64,000 nt of DNA, from assembly GCF_001513675.1 (NCBI RefSeq), contig NZ_CP013859.1:869081-933080 (forward strand). Direction: 5' to 3'. The notes below the pieces were generated by a model. The model was not told where the DNA came from. It ran no database searches and was given only the letters and a program-made list of their open reading frames with translations. The translations under genes and the position numbers were made by a program. Source of the stretch: Microbacterium sp. XT11 (GTDB taxonomy: Bacteria; Actinomycetota; Actinomycetes; Actinomycetales; Microbacteriaceae). Positions 26,643-35,300 of the stretch are shown here, piece by piece (position 1 is the stretch's first letter; each line of letters begins with the position of its first letter).

Positions 26643-28093
26643 CTGCCCAGCACCGCCTCTATGACCCTCTTCGCAATCGGAGCGGCTATGGTGTCGCCGG
26701 TTCCGGATTGCCCCTGTCCGCCGCCGTCTTCGACGACGACCGCCACCGCCACAGCGGGATCGTCCGCCGGCGCGAAGCCGGTGAACCACAACGTGTGCGG
26801 CTTGTTCTCGTTCTCAGCGGTTCCGGTCTTACCGGCCACGTCGACACCGTCTATTCTTGCACCCTGCGCCGCCCCGGTTGAGACGCTCGCGACCATGGCC
26901 GCGGTCACCTCGTCGGCCACCGACGCCTCGACGGCACGGCCGAATTCCGTGTCGTCGTACGACCGGATCACCGACAGATCGTTGCCGATCACGGCATCCA
27001 CCATGCGCGGGTTCATGACGACGCCGTCGTTGGCGAGACCGGCGGCGATCATGGCGATCTGCAGCGGGGTCGCCGTCACCTTGCCCTGGCCGAAACCGGT
27101 GAGCGCGGTCTGCGGATCGTCGAGACCGCTCGGGTACGACGACGGGGTCGATTCGAGGGGCGTCGAGAAGCTCCGGTTGAACCCGAACTTCTCGGCCATC
27201 TCGCGGATCCTGTCGTCTCCGAGCTGCACGGCCAGCTCCGCCATCGGGATGTTGCAGCTCAGGCGGATCGCCTCGGCGATCGACACGGTCTCGCCGGGGC
27301 CGCACGTGCCACCCCACGCGTTCGACACCGTGTCGTCGGAGTCGGGGAGCTGGTAGCGCGCCGGGTTCGGCAGCGTGGACTCGGGAGTCCAGTCGCCCGA
27401 AGCGAAGGCCGCGGCGGCGACGAGCACCTTGAACGTCGACCCCGGCGGGTTCAGGTTGCCCGCGATCGCCCGGTTGTACAGGGGCTTCGACGGATCGTCG
27501 AGCAGCTGGTCGTACGTCGCGTTCGCGGCATCCGCGTCGTGCGTCGCGAGCAGGTTCGTGTCGAAGCCGGGCGTCGACGCCATGGCGAGGATGCGCCCGG
27601 TCTTGGGCTCGATGGCCACGACCGCGCCCTGCAGCCCCTGGAGCCCTTCGTACGCAGCGCGCTGCGCCGCCGTATTCAGCGACAGCTCGACGCTGTATCC
27701 GCGCTGCGGCTGTCCCGACAGGATCCGCTCGATCTCCGCGAGGAACGCGTTCGAACCAGTACCGGAGAGGTCGGCGTTGAGCGCCTGCTCGATGCCGGTG
27801 CGCGAATCGAGCGCCGGGTTGAAGTACCCGGTCACCGGCTCCCACATCGCGGCATCCGTGTATACCCGCTGGAACTTGTACTGGTCGTCCGAGGGCACGG
27901 ACGAGGCGATGGCGGCGCCGTCGACGATGATCGCCCCGCGCTGGATGTCGTAGCTGTCGAGCTTCGTGCGCTTGTTGTTCACGTTCTGGGCGAGGTTGTC
28001 GGCGTCGACCACCTGGATCCAGCTCGTCGCTGCGAACAGCGACAGGAACATGAACAGCATCACGATGCTGAGCCGGCGCAGTTCTTTGGTCAT
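26639..28093 (-). CDS. pbpA: penicillin-binding protein 2 / transpeptidase PbpA
   Basis: 484-residue class B PBP, the cross-linking partner of the SEDS glycosyltransferase encoded just before it. N-terminal membrane anchor (LSIVMLFMFLSLFAATSWIQV), a dimerisation region with the RGAIIVDGAAIA motif, then the transpeptidase domain. Active-site motifs: Ser in PPGSTFKVLVAAAAF, SCN in RLSCNIPMAELA, and KTG in DVAGKTGTAENENKPH. Phosphorylation by PknB is known for the mycobacterial homologue. ATGA overlaps join it to rodA and pknA. Confidence 0.94.
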   Translation of the reverse strand: MTKELRRLSIVMLFMFLSLFAATSWIQVVDADNLAQNVNNKRTKLDSYDIQRGAIIVDGAAIASSVPSDDQYKFQRVYTDAAMWEPVTGYFNPALDSRTGIEQALNADLSGTGSNAFLAEIERILSGQPQRGYSVELSLNTAAQRAAYEGLQGLQGAVVAIEPKTGRILAMASTPGFDTNLLATHDADAANATYDQLLDDPSKPLYNRAIAGNLNPPGSTFKVLVAAAAFASGDWTPESTLPNPARYQLPDSDDTVSNAWGGTCGPGETVSIAEAIRLSCNIPMAELAVQLGDDRIREMAEKFGFNRSFSTPLESTPSSYPSGLDDPQTALTGFGQGKVTATPLQIAMIAAGLANDGVVMNPRMVDAVIGNDLSVIRSYDDTEFGRAVEASVADEVTAAMVASVSTGAAQGARIDGVDVAGKTGTAENENKPHTLWFTGFAPADDPAVAVAVVVEDGGGQGQSGTGDTIAAPIAKRVIEAVLGR

Positions 28094-29475
28094 CCGATCA
28101 CCGCCCTCGGCTTGGCCCGCACGGCGTCCGAGATGCGCAGCAGGATCGCCACGATGATCCAGTTGGCGACGAGCGACGACCCTCCCGCCGCGAGGAAGGG
28201 CGTGGTGAGGCCGGTCAGCGGGATCACGCGCGTCACGCCGCCGACCATGATGAACACCTGCAGCGCGATCGTGAACGACAGCCCGGTCGCGAGCAGCTTG
28301 CCGAAGTCGTCCTGCCCGGCCAGGCCGATGCGGATGCCGCGGCTGACGAAGACCATGTAGAGGCAGAGGATGGCGAACAGGCCGATGAGGCCGATCTCCT
28401 CGCCGAGGCTCGTGATGATGTAGTCGCTGTGCGCGAGGGGCGTGACCTCCGGGCGGCCTTGGCCCCAGCCCGTGCCGACGAGCCCTCCGTGCGCCAGCCC
28501 GAACAGACCCTGCATCGGCTGGTACCCGGCGCCCTCGGGGTCGACCTGCTCGGGGTCGAAGAGGAACAGCCAGTTGATGAAGCGCCCGTGCACGTAGCTC
28601 AGCACCTGCGTGGCGACCGCCGCGCCGGCGAGCACGAGGCCGAGGCCGATGAGCACCCAGCTGGTCTTGCCCGTCGCGACGTACAGCATCGCGACGAACA
28701 TGCCGAAGATGAGCGTTCCGGTGCCGAGGTCGCGCTGGAAGACGATGATCCCGAGCGAGAGGAGCCACACCACGAGCACCGGTCCGAGCTCGCGCATCCG
28801 CGGCCAGGTGATGCCGAGCACGCGGGTCCCCACCGACGCGAGGCTCTCGCGCGTGCGCACGAGGTAGCCGGCGAAGAACACCGCGAGGCAGATCTTCGCG
28901 AGCTCGCCCGGCTGGAAGGCGAAGTTGCCGCCGAGCGACACCCAGACGGCCGCGTTGGCGTCGTCGATGCGCAGACCCGGCACGAACGGCAGCAGGAGCA
29001 GCACGATACCGGTGAGGCCGAAGATGTAGGTGTAGCGGAAAAGCACGCGGTAGTTGCGCAGCAGGATGACGGTGGCGATGGCACCGGCGAGCGAGATCGC
29101 CGTCCAGGCGAGCTGCTTGGTGGAGTACGCGTTCCAGCCGGTGAGGGCCTTGGCGATGTCGATGCGGTAGATCATCGCGATGCCGAGGCCGGTCAGCAGC
29201 GTGGCGATGGGCAGCACGAACGAATCGGCGTCGCGGGCCACGAAGCGCAGCACGATGTGCAGGGCGAAGGCGAGCGCTGCCAGGCCTCCGCCGATGGCGA
29301 GGATCATGGGGTCGATGAGCCCGAGGGCTCCCAGCTGCACGAGCGTCAGCGAGGCGCCGCTGATCGCGACGGCGAAGAGCAGCAGCCAGAACTCCCGGTT
29401 GCGCTGGGTCTGCGGCATCCGGATGCGCCGGAGGGCCGTGATGACGCTGGTGTCGGCGGCGACGTCGGTGCTCAT
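28090..29475 (-). CDS. rodA: RodA/FtsW-family SEDS peptidoglycan glycosyltransferase
   Basis: 461-residue polytopic protein with about 12 helices. Conserved family segments are seen in GDLGTGTLIFGMFVAMLYVA (with the catalytic-loop Asp region) and GLAHGGLVGTGWGQGRP with DYIITSLGEEIGLIGLFAILCLYM towards the C-terminus. It polymerises lipid II glycan strands, working with the adjacent PbpA. Overlaps pstP and pbpA by ATGA on each side, so the order and stoichiometry are operon-controlled. Confidence 0.94.
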   Translation of the reverse strand: MSTDVAADTSVITALRRIRMPQTQRNREFWLLLFAVAISGASLTLVQLGALGLIDPMILAIGGGLAALAFALHIVLRFVARDADSFVLPIATLLTGLGIAMIYRIDIAKALTGWNAYSTKQLAWTAISLAGAIATVILLRNYRVLFRYTYIFGLTGIVLLLLPFVPGLRIDDANAAVWVSLGGNFAFQPGELAKICLAVFFAGYLVRTRESLASVGTRVLGITWPRMRELGPVLVVWLLSLGIIVFQRDLGTGTLIFGMFVAMLYVATGKTSWVLIGLGLVLAGAAVATQVLSYVHGRFINWLFLFDPEQVDPEGAGYQPMQGLFGLAHGGLVGTGWGQGRPEVTPLAHSDYIITSLGEEIGLIGLFAILCLYMVFVSRGIRIGLAGQDDFGKLLATGLSFTIALQVFIMVGGVTRVIPLTGLTTPFLAAGGSSLVANWIIVAILLRISDAVRAKPRAVIG

Positions 29476-30764
29476 CCTGCGTCCTCCGTCGGTGTCGGCA
29501 GGGGAGTGGGCAGCGGGGACTCCTGGATGATGTTCGCCTCGGCTCCCGCCTTGAGGCGCACCACGATCGCCTCGGCATCCGCCAGCGACCGCGCCGTGAT
29601 GGTGCGTTCGACAGACGCCCTCTGGTACGGCGGCAGGTCGGCGAGGAGGATGTCGGTGTCGCGGACCGGCGTGGAGAGCACGATCGGGCCGATGTTCTGC
29701 TGCACTCCCTGGAAGATCACCACGCTGTCCTCATCGGCGCCGATGAAGTAGCGCGTCTGTGTCCAGCTGTAGGCCGCGAACGTCGCCAGGCCGAGCATGA
29801 CGAGCACGACGAGAACGCCGGCGATCCAGCCGAGCCGGCGGCGCTTCGCCCGCCGCCGGTCCTCCTCGATGAGCTCCTCGAGGTACTCGGGGGCCGGCTC
29901 GAAGTGCGTGGGCTCGTTCGCCGCCTGGCGCACGGGGTGAAGCCAGTTGCTCAGCGTCGACCGTGCCGCCGGGATCGGCATGTTGAGCGGGTTCGACGCC
30001 GAGCCGACGATGGTCGGTGTTCCCGACGAGATGGCGTGCTGTCCGCCGACCTCGACGAGGACGATGGTGACGTTGTCGGGTGCGCCGCCGTCGAGCGCCT
30101 GCTTGAGCAGGTTGTCGGCCGTGCGACCGGGCGCCATGCCCAGGCGCATGGCCTTGAGGATGTGCGCCTCGTCGACGACGCCCGAGAGACCGTCGGAGCA
30201 CAGCAGCCAGCGGTCGCCCGGCTGCGTGTGCATGACGAACATGTCGAGCTCGGGGTCGGCATCCATGTCGCTGAGCACCCGCATGAGCACGGAGCGCCGT
30301 GGATGGTATCTGGCCTCTTCCGGCGTGATGCGACCGGAGTCGACCAGTCGCTGCACGAACGTGTGGTCGGTCGTGATCTGGGTGAGCACGTCGTCGCGGT
30401 AGAGGTAGATGCGCGAGTCGCCGATGTGGCCGATGACCGCGTAGTCGTCGACCATGATGATCGCGCTGAGGGTGGTGCCGAGCCCTGCCAGCTCCGGACG
30501 GTCCTTCGCGGCGCGGATCAGGTCGTTCGCCGCCGTCGTCGCGGCAGCCTGCAGCGACGCCTGGGCGTCGTCGGTCGATGCGTAGGCCTGGTCGAGCGGC
30601 TCCATGCGCTGGATCGCGATGCTCGAGGCCACGTCGCCTCCGGCGTGGCCGCCCATGCCGTCGGCGACGACGAAGAGGTTGGCCCCCGAGTACCCGGAAT
30701 CCTGGTTGTTGGAGCGGACCTTCCCGGTGTGGGAGATCGCGGCGCTCGAACCCTCGAAGACCAT
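29472..30764 (-). CDS. pstP: PP2C-type Ser/Thr phosphatase PstP
   Basis: 430-residue phosphatase that reverses PknA/PknB phosphorylation. The PPM domain (residues about 1-235) carries metal-binding motifs NNQDSGYSG, LFVVADGMGGHAGGDVAS, GDRWLLCSDGLSGV and DGGAPDNVTIVLVEV. A linker and a basic RRRAKRRRLGW stretch precede the transmembrane helix (IAGVLVVLVMLGLATFAAYSW), after which an external domain of about 100 residues follows with a Pro/Thr tail (SPLPTPLPTPTEDAG). The domain plan equals that of mycobacterial PstP. Coupled to rodA through ATGA. Confidence 0.94.
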   Translation of the reverse strand: MVFEGSSAAISHTGKVRSNNQDSGYSGANLFVVADGMGGHAGGDVASSIAIQRMEPLDQAYASTDDAQASLQAAATTAANDLIRAAKDRPELAGLGTTLSAIIMVDDYAVIGHIGDSRIYLYRDDVLTQITTDHTFVQRLVDSGRITPEEARYHPRRSVLMRVLSDMDADPELDMFVMHTQPGDRWLLCSDGLSGVVDEAHILKAMRLGMAPGRTADNLLKQALDGGAPDNVTIVLVEVGGQHAISSGTPTIVGSASNPLNMPIPAARSTLSNWLHPVRQAANEPTHFEPAPEYLEELIEEDRRRAKRRRLGWIAGVLVVLVMLGLATFAAYSWTQTRYFIGADEDSVVIFQGVQQNIGPIVLSTPVRDTDILLADLPPYQRASVERTITARSLADAEAIVVRLKAGAEANIIQESPLPTPLPTPTEDAG

Positions 30765-30771
30765 GCCGGTG

Positions 30772-31287
30772 TCAGGCTCGCAGCTCGAAGGTCGTGGCGC
30801 CCACCTTGATCGGTGTGCCGAGGGACAGGCCGACGGGACCGCCGGTGACGCGCTTGCCGCCGACGAAGGTGCCGTTGGTCGAGTCGAGGTCCTGGATGGC
30901 CCAGGTGTCGCCGCGGAGCAGCAGACGCGCGTGATGGCTGGAGGTGTAGTCGTCGCGGATGACGAGCGACGACTCGCTCGATCGGCCGATCGTGAGCACG
31001 TCGGTCCCGAGCGGCAGCTCGAGGCCGGCCTTGGGTCCTGAGGTGATCACGAGCTTCTTCGCGGTGGCGATCGTGGCGGGCCCCGTGGACGCGGGCTTGG
31101 CGGAAGCCGGGCGGGGCGCGGCCGCCGGGGCCGGGGCCGATGCCGCAGCCGCTGCCTGCTCGGCAGGGAGCTTGCGCACCTTGACGCCGAAGAGGTCGGA
31201 GCGCAGCGAATACACCACGGCGAACACGAAGAACCACAGCAGCACCAGGAACCCGATGCGCAGCAGCAGCAGGGTGAGTTCAGGCAT
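30772..31287 (-). CDS. fhaB: FHA-domain protein FhaB
   Basis: 171-residue protein with an N-terminal membrane helix (LTLLLLRIGFLVLLWFFVFAVVY), an Ala/Pro linker and a C-terminal FHA phosphothreonine-binding domain (LTIGRSSESSLVIRD, SSHHARLLL, DLDSTNGTFVGGKRV). The conserved Arg, Ser-x-x-His and Asn of the phosphopeptide pocket are present. In relatives it binds the kinases and division/wall proteins. Seven bases separate it from pstP. Confidence 0.93.
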   Translation of the reverse strand: MPELTLLLLRIGFLVLLWFFVFAVVYSLRSDLFGVKVRKLPAEQAAAAASAPAPAAAPRPASAKPASTGPATIATAKKLVITSGPKAGLELPLGTDVLTIGRSSESSLVIRDDYTSSHHARLLLRGDTWAIQDLDSTNGTFVGGKRVTGGPVGLSLGTPIKVGATTFELRA

Positions 31288-31302
31288 CGGCGCGGCCCCC
31301 CA

Positions 31303-32028
31303 TCAGATCGCTCCGAAAGCGCGGGTGGCGTCGTCGTCGCGCGGCCGCGCCGGGCGGGCACGGGTGGTGACGGGCACGATGCGGAACACGATGTCGGTGC
31401 GGCCGATCGTGAGGGTCGTGTCGCTCGGAAGCGCCGCCTCGCGCACCTTGGCGCCGTTGACCTTCGTGCCGTTGGTGGAGCCGAGGTCGCGCATCATGGC
31501 GCGCTCGCCGTCCCACAGGATCTCGACGTGCTTGCGGCTCGAACCGGCATCCGCGATCGTGATGTCGGCATCCGAACCGCGACCGATGACCGTTCGCGCG
31601 CGGGTGATCGGGTGGCGGCGTCCATCGACCTCGACGACGGCCTGCCAATCGACCCGCCCTTCGACGGTGGTCGTCGTGACGTGCACCGTACCCGTCGCGA
31701 CCTTGTCGTCGGCCTCGAGGGCGATCGACAGAGGACCCGCGAAGCTGTACCCCTGCGCGCGGCCGTGCTTGCTCAGCAGGGCGTGCAGTTCGTCGATGAG
31801 GGTGCCGCCGAGCCCGCGCATGCGCTCGGCGTCGTCGGGGCTGAGGCGCACCAGGTAGCTGTTGGGCGCGATGATGCGGTCGCGGCTGACCACAGCCGCC
31901 TTCGTGTCGGCCTCGCGCCGCAGGGCGGAGGCGATCTCGACGGGCTGGATGCCGCTGCGGAAGGTCTTCGCGAACGCGCTGTTGACCGCGCGCTCGAGAC
32001 CCTTCTCAAAGCTGTCAAGTAGTCCCAC
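31303..32028 (-). CDS. fhaA: DUF3662/FHA-domain protein FhaA
   Basis: 241-residue protein. The N-terminal DUF3662 domain (VGLLDSFEKGLERAVNSAFAK, SGIQPVEIASALRREAD) is joined by a short linker to an FHA domain (TVIGRGSDADITIADAGSSRK, LGSTNGTKVNGAKV). FhaA regulates the lipid II flippase MviN in mycobacteria and is a PknB substrate. The GTG start is supported by AGAGGAG 4 bp upstream; upstream in-frame sequence is not conserved. First gene of the seven-gene wall-growth operon, transcribed away from tRNA-Leu. The linker between the domains is shorter than in M. tuberculosis FhaA. Confidence 0.92.
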   Translation of the reverse strand: MGLLDSFEKGLERAVNSAFAKTFRSGIQPVEIASALRREADTKAAVVSRDRIIAPNSYLVRLSPDDAERMRGLGGTLIDELHALLSKHGRAQGYSFAGPLSIALEADDKVATGTVHVTTTTVEGRVDWQAVVEVDGRRHPITRARTVIGRGSDADITIADAGSSRKHVEILWDGERAMMRDLGSTNGTKVNGAKVREAALPSDTTLTIGRTDIVFRIVPVTTRARPARPRDDDATRAFGAI

Positions 32029-32196
32029 TGGGCTCCTCTGGCATGCCGACCGGTAGGGACATCGTAGCCAGGTGTCCTGAGTGAACGCCCCCGGACGACG
32101 CCTCACGGCCGGTTTCGCCCGCGCTCCCGCCGTGTTCATGACGGGCCGGAACGCGTGATATCCTCGGGAAGTTGAGTTCTTCGGAACGAGACGCTC

Positions 32197-32279
32197 GCGC
32201 GAGTGGCGGAATGGTAGACGCGCTGGCTTCAGGTGCCAGTGTCCGTACGGACGTGGGGGTTCAAGTCCCCCCTCGCGCA
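32197..32279 (+). tRNA. tRNA-Leu (CAG)
   Basis: 83-nt type II tRNA: acceptor GCGCGAG/CTCGCGC, D-arm, anticodon stem CTGGC/GCCAG with loop TTCAGGT giving CAG, a variable arm GTCCGTACGGAC, T-arm GGGGGTTCAAGTCCCCC. CCA not encoded. Confidence 0.96.
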
Positions 32280-32284
32280 CAGTT

Positions 32285-32333
32285 GTCCTGAGTCGCGACA
32301 TAGTTTACGAACTGGTCGGTCGCGGCTCAGGAC
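32285..32333 (+). repeat. long hairpin beside tRNA-Leu, possible IS end and terminator
   Basis: GTCCTGAGTCGCGAC (32285-32299) pairs with 32319-32333 over 15 bp (one wobble), followed by TTTTAA. It begins 5 bp after tRNA-Leu. As a terminator it would end the tRNA transcript; its position about 40 bp outside the 3' end of an IS481-like remnant and the TGTCCTGAG start also fit a transposon terminal sequence. Confidence 0.55.
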
Positions 32334-32370
32334 TTTTAAGTTGCCTGGGGTGTTGACGTGTGGCGCGGGA

Positions 32371-32560
32371 TTACTTGCGCTGGTAGTTCTTGTCAGGGTC
32401 GATGAGGAACTCGGCGATGATCTCCCCGGTGGTCATGCTGCTGACGAGACGTCGCGGTCGTGGGTGAGCATGAGTCACGGGCTGGCGTCGGCGCCAGAGC
32501 GGGTCAACTCGCGGCGCAGTCGGACGACCCGGTCTCGGACGGCGACACGGTGAGCATCGC
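32371..32560 (-). pseudogene. IS481-like transposase remnant (internally deleted, frameshifted)
   Basis: The 3' end reads MTTGEIIAEFLIDPDKNYQR, matching the C-terminal strand-turn of IS481-type integrases (pattern ATGE.lreltiDP.kdYQ). Upstream in another frame is RDRVVRLRRELTRSGADASP, like the N-terminal helical region of the same family, then a stop and LMLTHDRDV. The catalytic DDE core between the two is absent, so the element has lost most of its middle and is dead. Nothing convincing is seen from 32561 to 32728; one short frame there (TIGTEPFSVRLGAAYRP) is unassigned. Confidence 0.45.
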
Positions 32561-32728
32561 CTCTTCCTTCGCACGACCTAGGTCGCAACGGTTGGGCGGT
32601 ACGCTGCGCCAAGACGCACGCTGAACGGTTCGGTCCCGATGGTCTGCTCCAATTGCGCTGGCTTCAGGACCTCGGGCTGTTGAGCTGTCGCTTCTCCTTC
32701 CCTTCGGTTGCTTCGACCGGAGGACGGC

Positions 32729-33688
32729 TCAGTCCGGCACGACGACGGCGTGGCTGCGGCCGGTGTGCGCCCACGCCTCATCGATGCGGCTCAGCGGGAA
32801 CGCGGTGTAGGGCAGGTGCAGCGACCCGTCGGCGAATCTCGCCATGACGGCGGGCGCTTCGGCGAGCATCTCCTCGTGGGCCACGGACCCGGCGCCGCTG
32901 CCGCTGATCCGTATCCGGCGGCTGCGGAGCAGGTCTGCCGGAAGGGATGCATGGTGCCCGGCGAGCGTGCCGATCTGCACATAGGAGGTGTCCGCCTCGG
33001 TGCCCTCGCCGCGACGACCGAGCACGGCGAAGGTGGCCTCGGCGACGTGCCCCCACAGGTAGTCCAGCACGAGGCTGGGCGACGAGTCCGACAGTGCGTC
33101 GGCCAGCGCGCTCTCCAGATCGTCTCGACCGTCGTGCGCCAGTGACACGGTGGTCGCTCCCGTCTCGCGCAGCCGCTCCAACGCCTCCGGATCGCGTCCG
33201 GCAGCGACCACGCGCTCTGCTCCGAGTGCCCACGCTCCTTGCACGGCGAGGCTGCCCGACATGCCGGTAGCGCCGAGCACGATCACGGTGCCCAGCGCGC
33301 CGATCTCCTTGCGTCGCGCAGTGAGCACCATCCAGCCGGACAGGCTGGGGTTCATCCCCGCCGCGATCTCGAGCGGGTCAGCGCCTGCGGGGACCTCCGC
33401 CTGTAATGGTGCGAACAACTGCTCGGCCATCGTCCCGAAGGGTGGACGTGCGTAGCCGGTGTAGACCAGCCGCCCGTCGTCCGTGCGGGCGACCGCGTCG
33501 ATTCCGGGGATCAGCGGATAGCTCATCTGACCGCTGCCGTAGTGCTGGCCGGTCGCGAGTCCGCGGACGACGTTGTGCAGGCCGGCTCCGACGAGGCGCA
33601 TCGGCTCGACGCCGGGTGGCACCGTCGGCTCGGGGACGTCGGCACAGACCGGGGAGGCATCGGGGCCGGTGAAGACTGCAGCACGCAT
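32729..33688 (-). CDS. MDR-family NAD(P)-dependent oxidoreductase (quinone-reductase-like)
   Basis: 319-residue medium-chain reductase without the structural or catalytic zinc ligands. N-terminal GroES-like domain to about residue 120 (MRAAVFTGPDASPVCADV, YPLIPGIDAVARTDDGRLVYTG), nucleotide-binding Rossmann fold with VIVLGATGMSGSLAVQGAWALGA, and a C-terminal RFADGSLHLPYTAFPLSRIDEAW. This resembles zinc-free quinone oxidoreductase/crotonyl-reductase-like enzymes. It is divergent from a TetR gene, with operator-like palindromes in the 66-bp gap, so it is probably repressed by that TetR and induced by a small electrophile or quinone. Substrate unknown. Confidence 0.85.
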   Translation of the reverse strand: MRAAVFTGPDASPVCADVPEPTVPPGVEPMRLVGAGLHNVVRGLATGQHYGSGQMSYPLIPGIDAVARTDDGRLVYTGYARPPFGTMAEQLFAPLQAEVPAGADPLEIAAGMNPSLSGWMVLTARRKEIGALGTVIVLGATGMSGSLAVQGAWALGAERVVAAGRDPEALERLRETGATTVSLAHDGRDDLESALADALSDSSPSLVLDYLWGHVAEATFAVLGRRGEGTEADTSYVQIGTLAGHHASLPADLLRSRRIRISGSGAGSVAHEEMLAEAPAVMARFADGSLHLPYTAFPLSRIDEAWAHTGRSHAVVVPD

Positions 33689-33697
33689 ATCGGTTCT

Positions 33698-33746
33698 CCT
33701 TAACTAAGTTCAATAGCTCTGCCAGGATGCCTTAACTTTGTTAAGG
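33698..33746. promoter_or_regulatory. TetR operator-like sites
   Basis: CCTTAAC-TTT-GTTAAGG (33730-33746) is a perfect 7-bp-arm palindrome just before the TetR ATG. The half site CCTTAAC recurs at 33698-33704, close to the oxidoreductase start, followed by TAAGTT. Two sites in a divergent gap are usual for TetR autoregulation. Confidence 0.7.
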
Positions 33747-33754
33747 TGTCAATC

Positions 33755-34393
33755 ATGACCAAAGGCATCACGCGGGAGCGGATCGTCACGGCGGCGCTGG
33801 AACTCCTGGACGATCAGGGCATGGATGACCTCACCGTCCGCGCGCTCGCCTCCCGGTTGGGGGTGCGTCCACCCGCCCTCTACTGGCACGTGCGCAACAA
33901 GCAGGAGCTGCTCGACGAGATGGCGACCGAGGTGATGCGGCGCGTGGCGGTCGCGTTCGCCGCGATGCCTCCGGGCGAGGGCTGGCGTGACGACCTCGCG
34001 GCCTACGCGCGCGTCCTGCGCGCCGAGTACCTGCCGCACCGCGATGGGGCGCGCATCTTCAGCGGCACGCGGATCACCGACCCGGACGTGGTCCGCGCGA
34101 AGGAGCCCCTCTTCGAACGTTGGGTCGCGCAGGGATGGAACCCCGCCGACGCAGACGACGCGGTCGACATCATCACGGCGTTCGTGGTCGGATTCGTCAT
34201 CGAAGAACAGGCGCGAAGCCAGTCGGCCGCCACCGATCCATCGCGGTACTCCGTGGAACAGCGCGATGACTGGCTGGGCGAGGGGGTGCCGCTCGTCAAA
34301 CAGGCCGGCCATCTCCACGATGATGGCGATCAGCGATTCGAACGACACCTCGGCATGGTCCTCGACGGGATCGCCGCGCGGCTGAGTTCGTGA
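33755..34393 (+). CDS. TetR-family repressor (class with TetR_C_1 domain)
   Basis: 212-residue repressor. HTH at residues about 8-55: ITRERIVTAALELLDDQGM, LTVRALASRLGVRPPALYWHVRNKQELLDEM. The remainder matches the tetracycline-repressor-type C-terminal domain (DDLAAYARVLRAEYL, FVVGFVIEEQARSQ, FERHLGMVLDGIAARL). ATG at 33755 is preferred over a GTG nine bases earlier because the latter lies in the operator palindrome. Probably controls itself and the divergent oxidoreductase. Confidence 0.9.
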   Translation: MTKGITRERIVTAALELLDDQGMDDLTVRALASRLGVRPPALYWHVRNKQELLDEMATEVMRRVAVAFAAMPPGEGWRDDLAAYARVLRAEYLPHRDGARIFSGTRITDPDVVRAKEPLFERWVAQGWNPADADDAVDIITAFVVGFVIEEQARSQSAATDPSRYSVEQRDDWLGEGVPLVKQAGHLHDDGDQRFERHLGMVLDGIAARLSS

Positions 34394-34406
34394 AAAGGAG
34401 TGCTGC

Positions 34407-35300
34407 ATGAAGCTGAGGCCACCACAGGATGCGAGCTGGAACCACGTCGGGGCGAGAGTCGGCTTCGAGGTCGCCTTCTTCACCGAGCTGCCCGAGGGTC
34501 ATCGACTGCGCGGTCACACGACCGCACGCGAGTCCGGTTCGTCGTGGTCGGTCGGCTACGACGTGACGGTGGATGGTTCATGGAAAACCGTACAGGTGCG
34601 CGCATCGACGCTGACGGCGGCCGGAAGACGCGAGTTGGCGCTCACGCGTGACCCGGGGGGCAGGTGGACGGCGAACGGGGAGCCGCTTCCTGAGCTGGAC
34701 GGATGCGTCGACGTCGACTTCGAGTCGTCGGTCGTGACGAACACCCTTCCTCTGCACCGTCTCGACCTCATCGAGGGAGCCGCGGTCGACGTGCCGGCGG
34801 CATTCGTCCGGGCGGAGGATCTGCGCGTGGAACGGCTCGAGCAGCGCTACACGTTGATCGGCACCGCTTCGGAGCAGATCCTCTTCCACTATGAATCGTC
34901 GACCTTCGACGTCGCGTGCGACCTGCGGTACGACGCGGCAGGGCTGATCGTGGACTACCCGGGAATCGCGACTCACCGCGCCACCGGCGCCCAGCCTGCG
35001 CGAACGCCGCCGTCGCGAGCTCGCGCGCACGATCGCCGCGACCGCCGTCGACCTGTTCGAGCGCAACGGCTTCTCGGCGACGACCATCGACGACATCGCC
35101 GCGGCGGCCGGCATCTCGCGCACGACCTTCTTCCGTCACTGCGCGACCAAGGAGGCGGCGGTGCTCGTCGACGACTCCGGTCTCGAGCCCGAGCTGCTCG
35201 GCGCCGCCGAGACCGCATCCGCCGCCCACCCGCTGCGCGACCTCGAGTCGGCCTGGGAGGGAATGACGACGGTCTTCGACGCCGATCCGCAGGGGCGTGA
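34407..35300 (+). CDS. putative glycolipid-binding protein (PF06475-like), 3' end altered
   Basis: The first about 188 residues form a lipocalin-like PF06475 domain: VDFESSVVTNTLPLHRLDLIEGAAVDVPAAFVR, VERLEQRYTLIG, LRYDAAGLIVDYPGIA. The domain's normal end is reached near 34970, but instead of a stop the frame runs on for about 110 residues of Arg-rich nonsense (DRRDRRRPVRAQRLLGDD), because it is now out of frame over a TetR gene. So the domain is nearly complete, its C-terminus is artificial, and the native product probably ended within a few codons of 34975. A short distance after the TetR gene suggests one transcript. Ligand unknown. Confidence 0.7.
   Translation: MKLRPPQDASWNHVGARVGFEVAFFTELPEGHRLRGHTTARESGSSWSVGYDVTVDGSWKTVQVRASTLTAAGRRELALTRDPGGRWTANGEPLPELDGCVDVDFESSVVTNTLPLHRLDLIEGAAVDVPAAFVRAEDLRVERLEQRYTLIGTASEQILFHYESSTFDVACDLRYDAAGLIVDYPGIATHRATGAQPARTPPSRARAHDRRDRRRPVRAQRLLGDDHRRHRRGGRHLAHDLLPSLRDQGGGGARRRLRSRARAARRRRDRIRRPPAARPRVGLGGNDDGLRRRSAGA

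Noticed and set aside
32578..32728. Small gene reading TIGTEPFSVRLGAAYRP on the minus strand
   Set aside because: No start with ribosome-binding site, no recognisable family, and located in the transposon-scar region.
35300..35300. The Arg-rich C-terminal 110 residues of the glycolipid-binding frame as a real domain
   Set aside because: They are the out-of-frame reading of a TetR gene and have no domain-like pattern.
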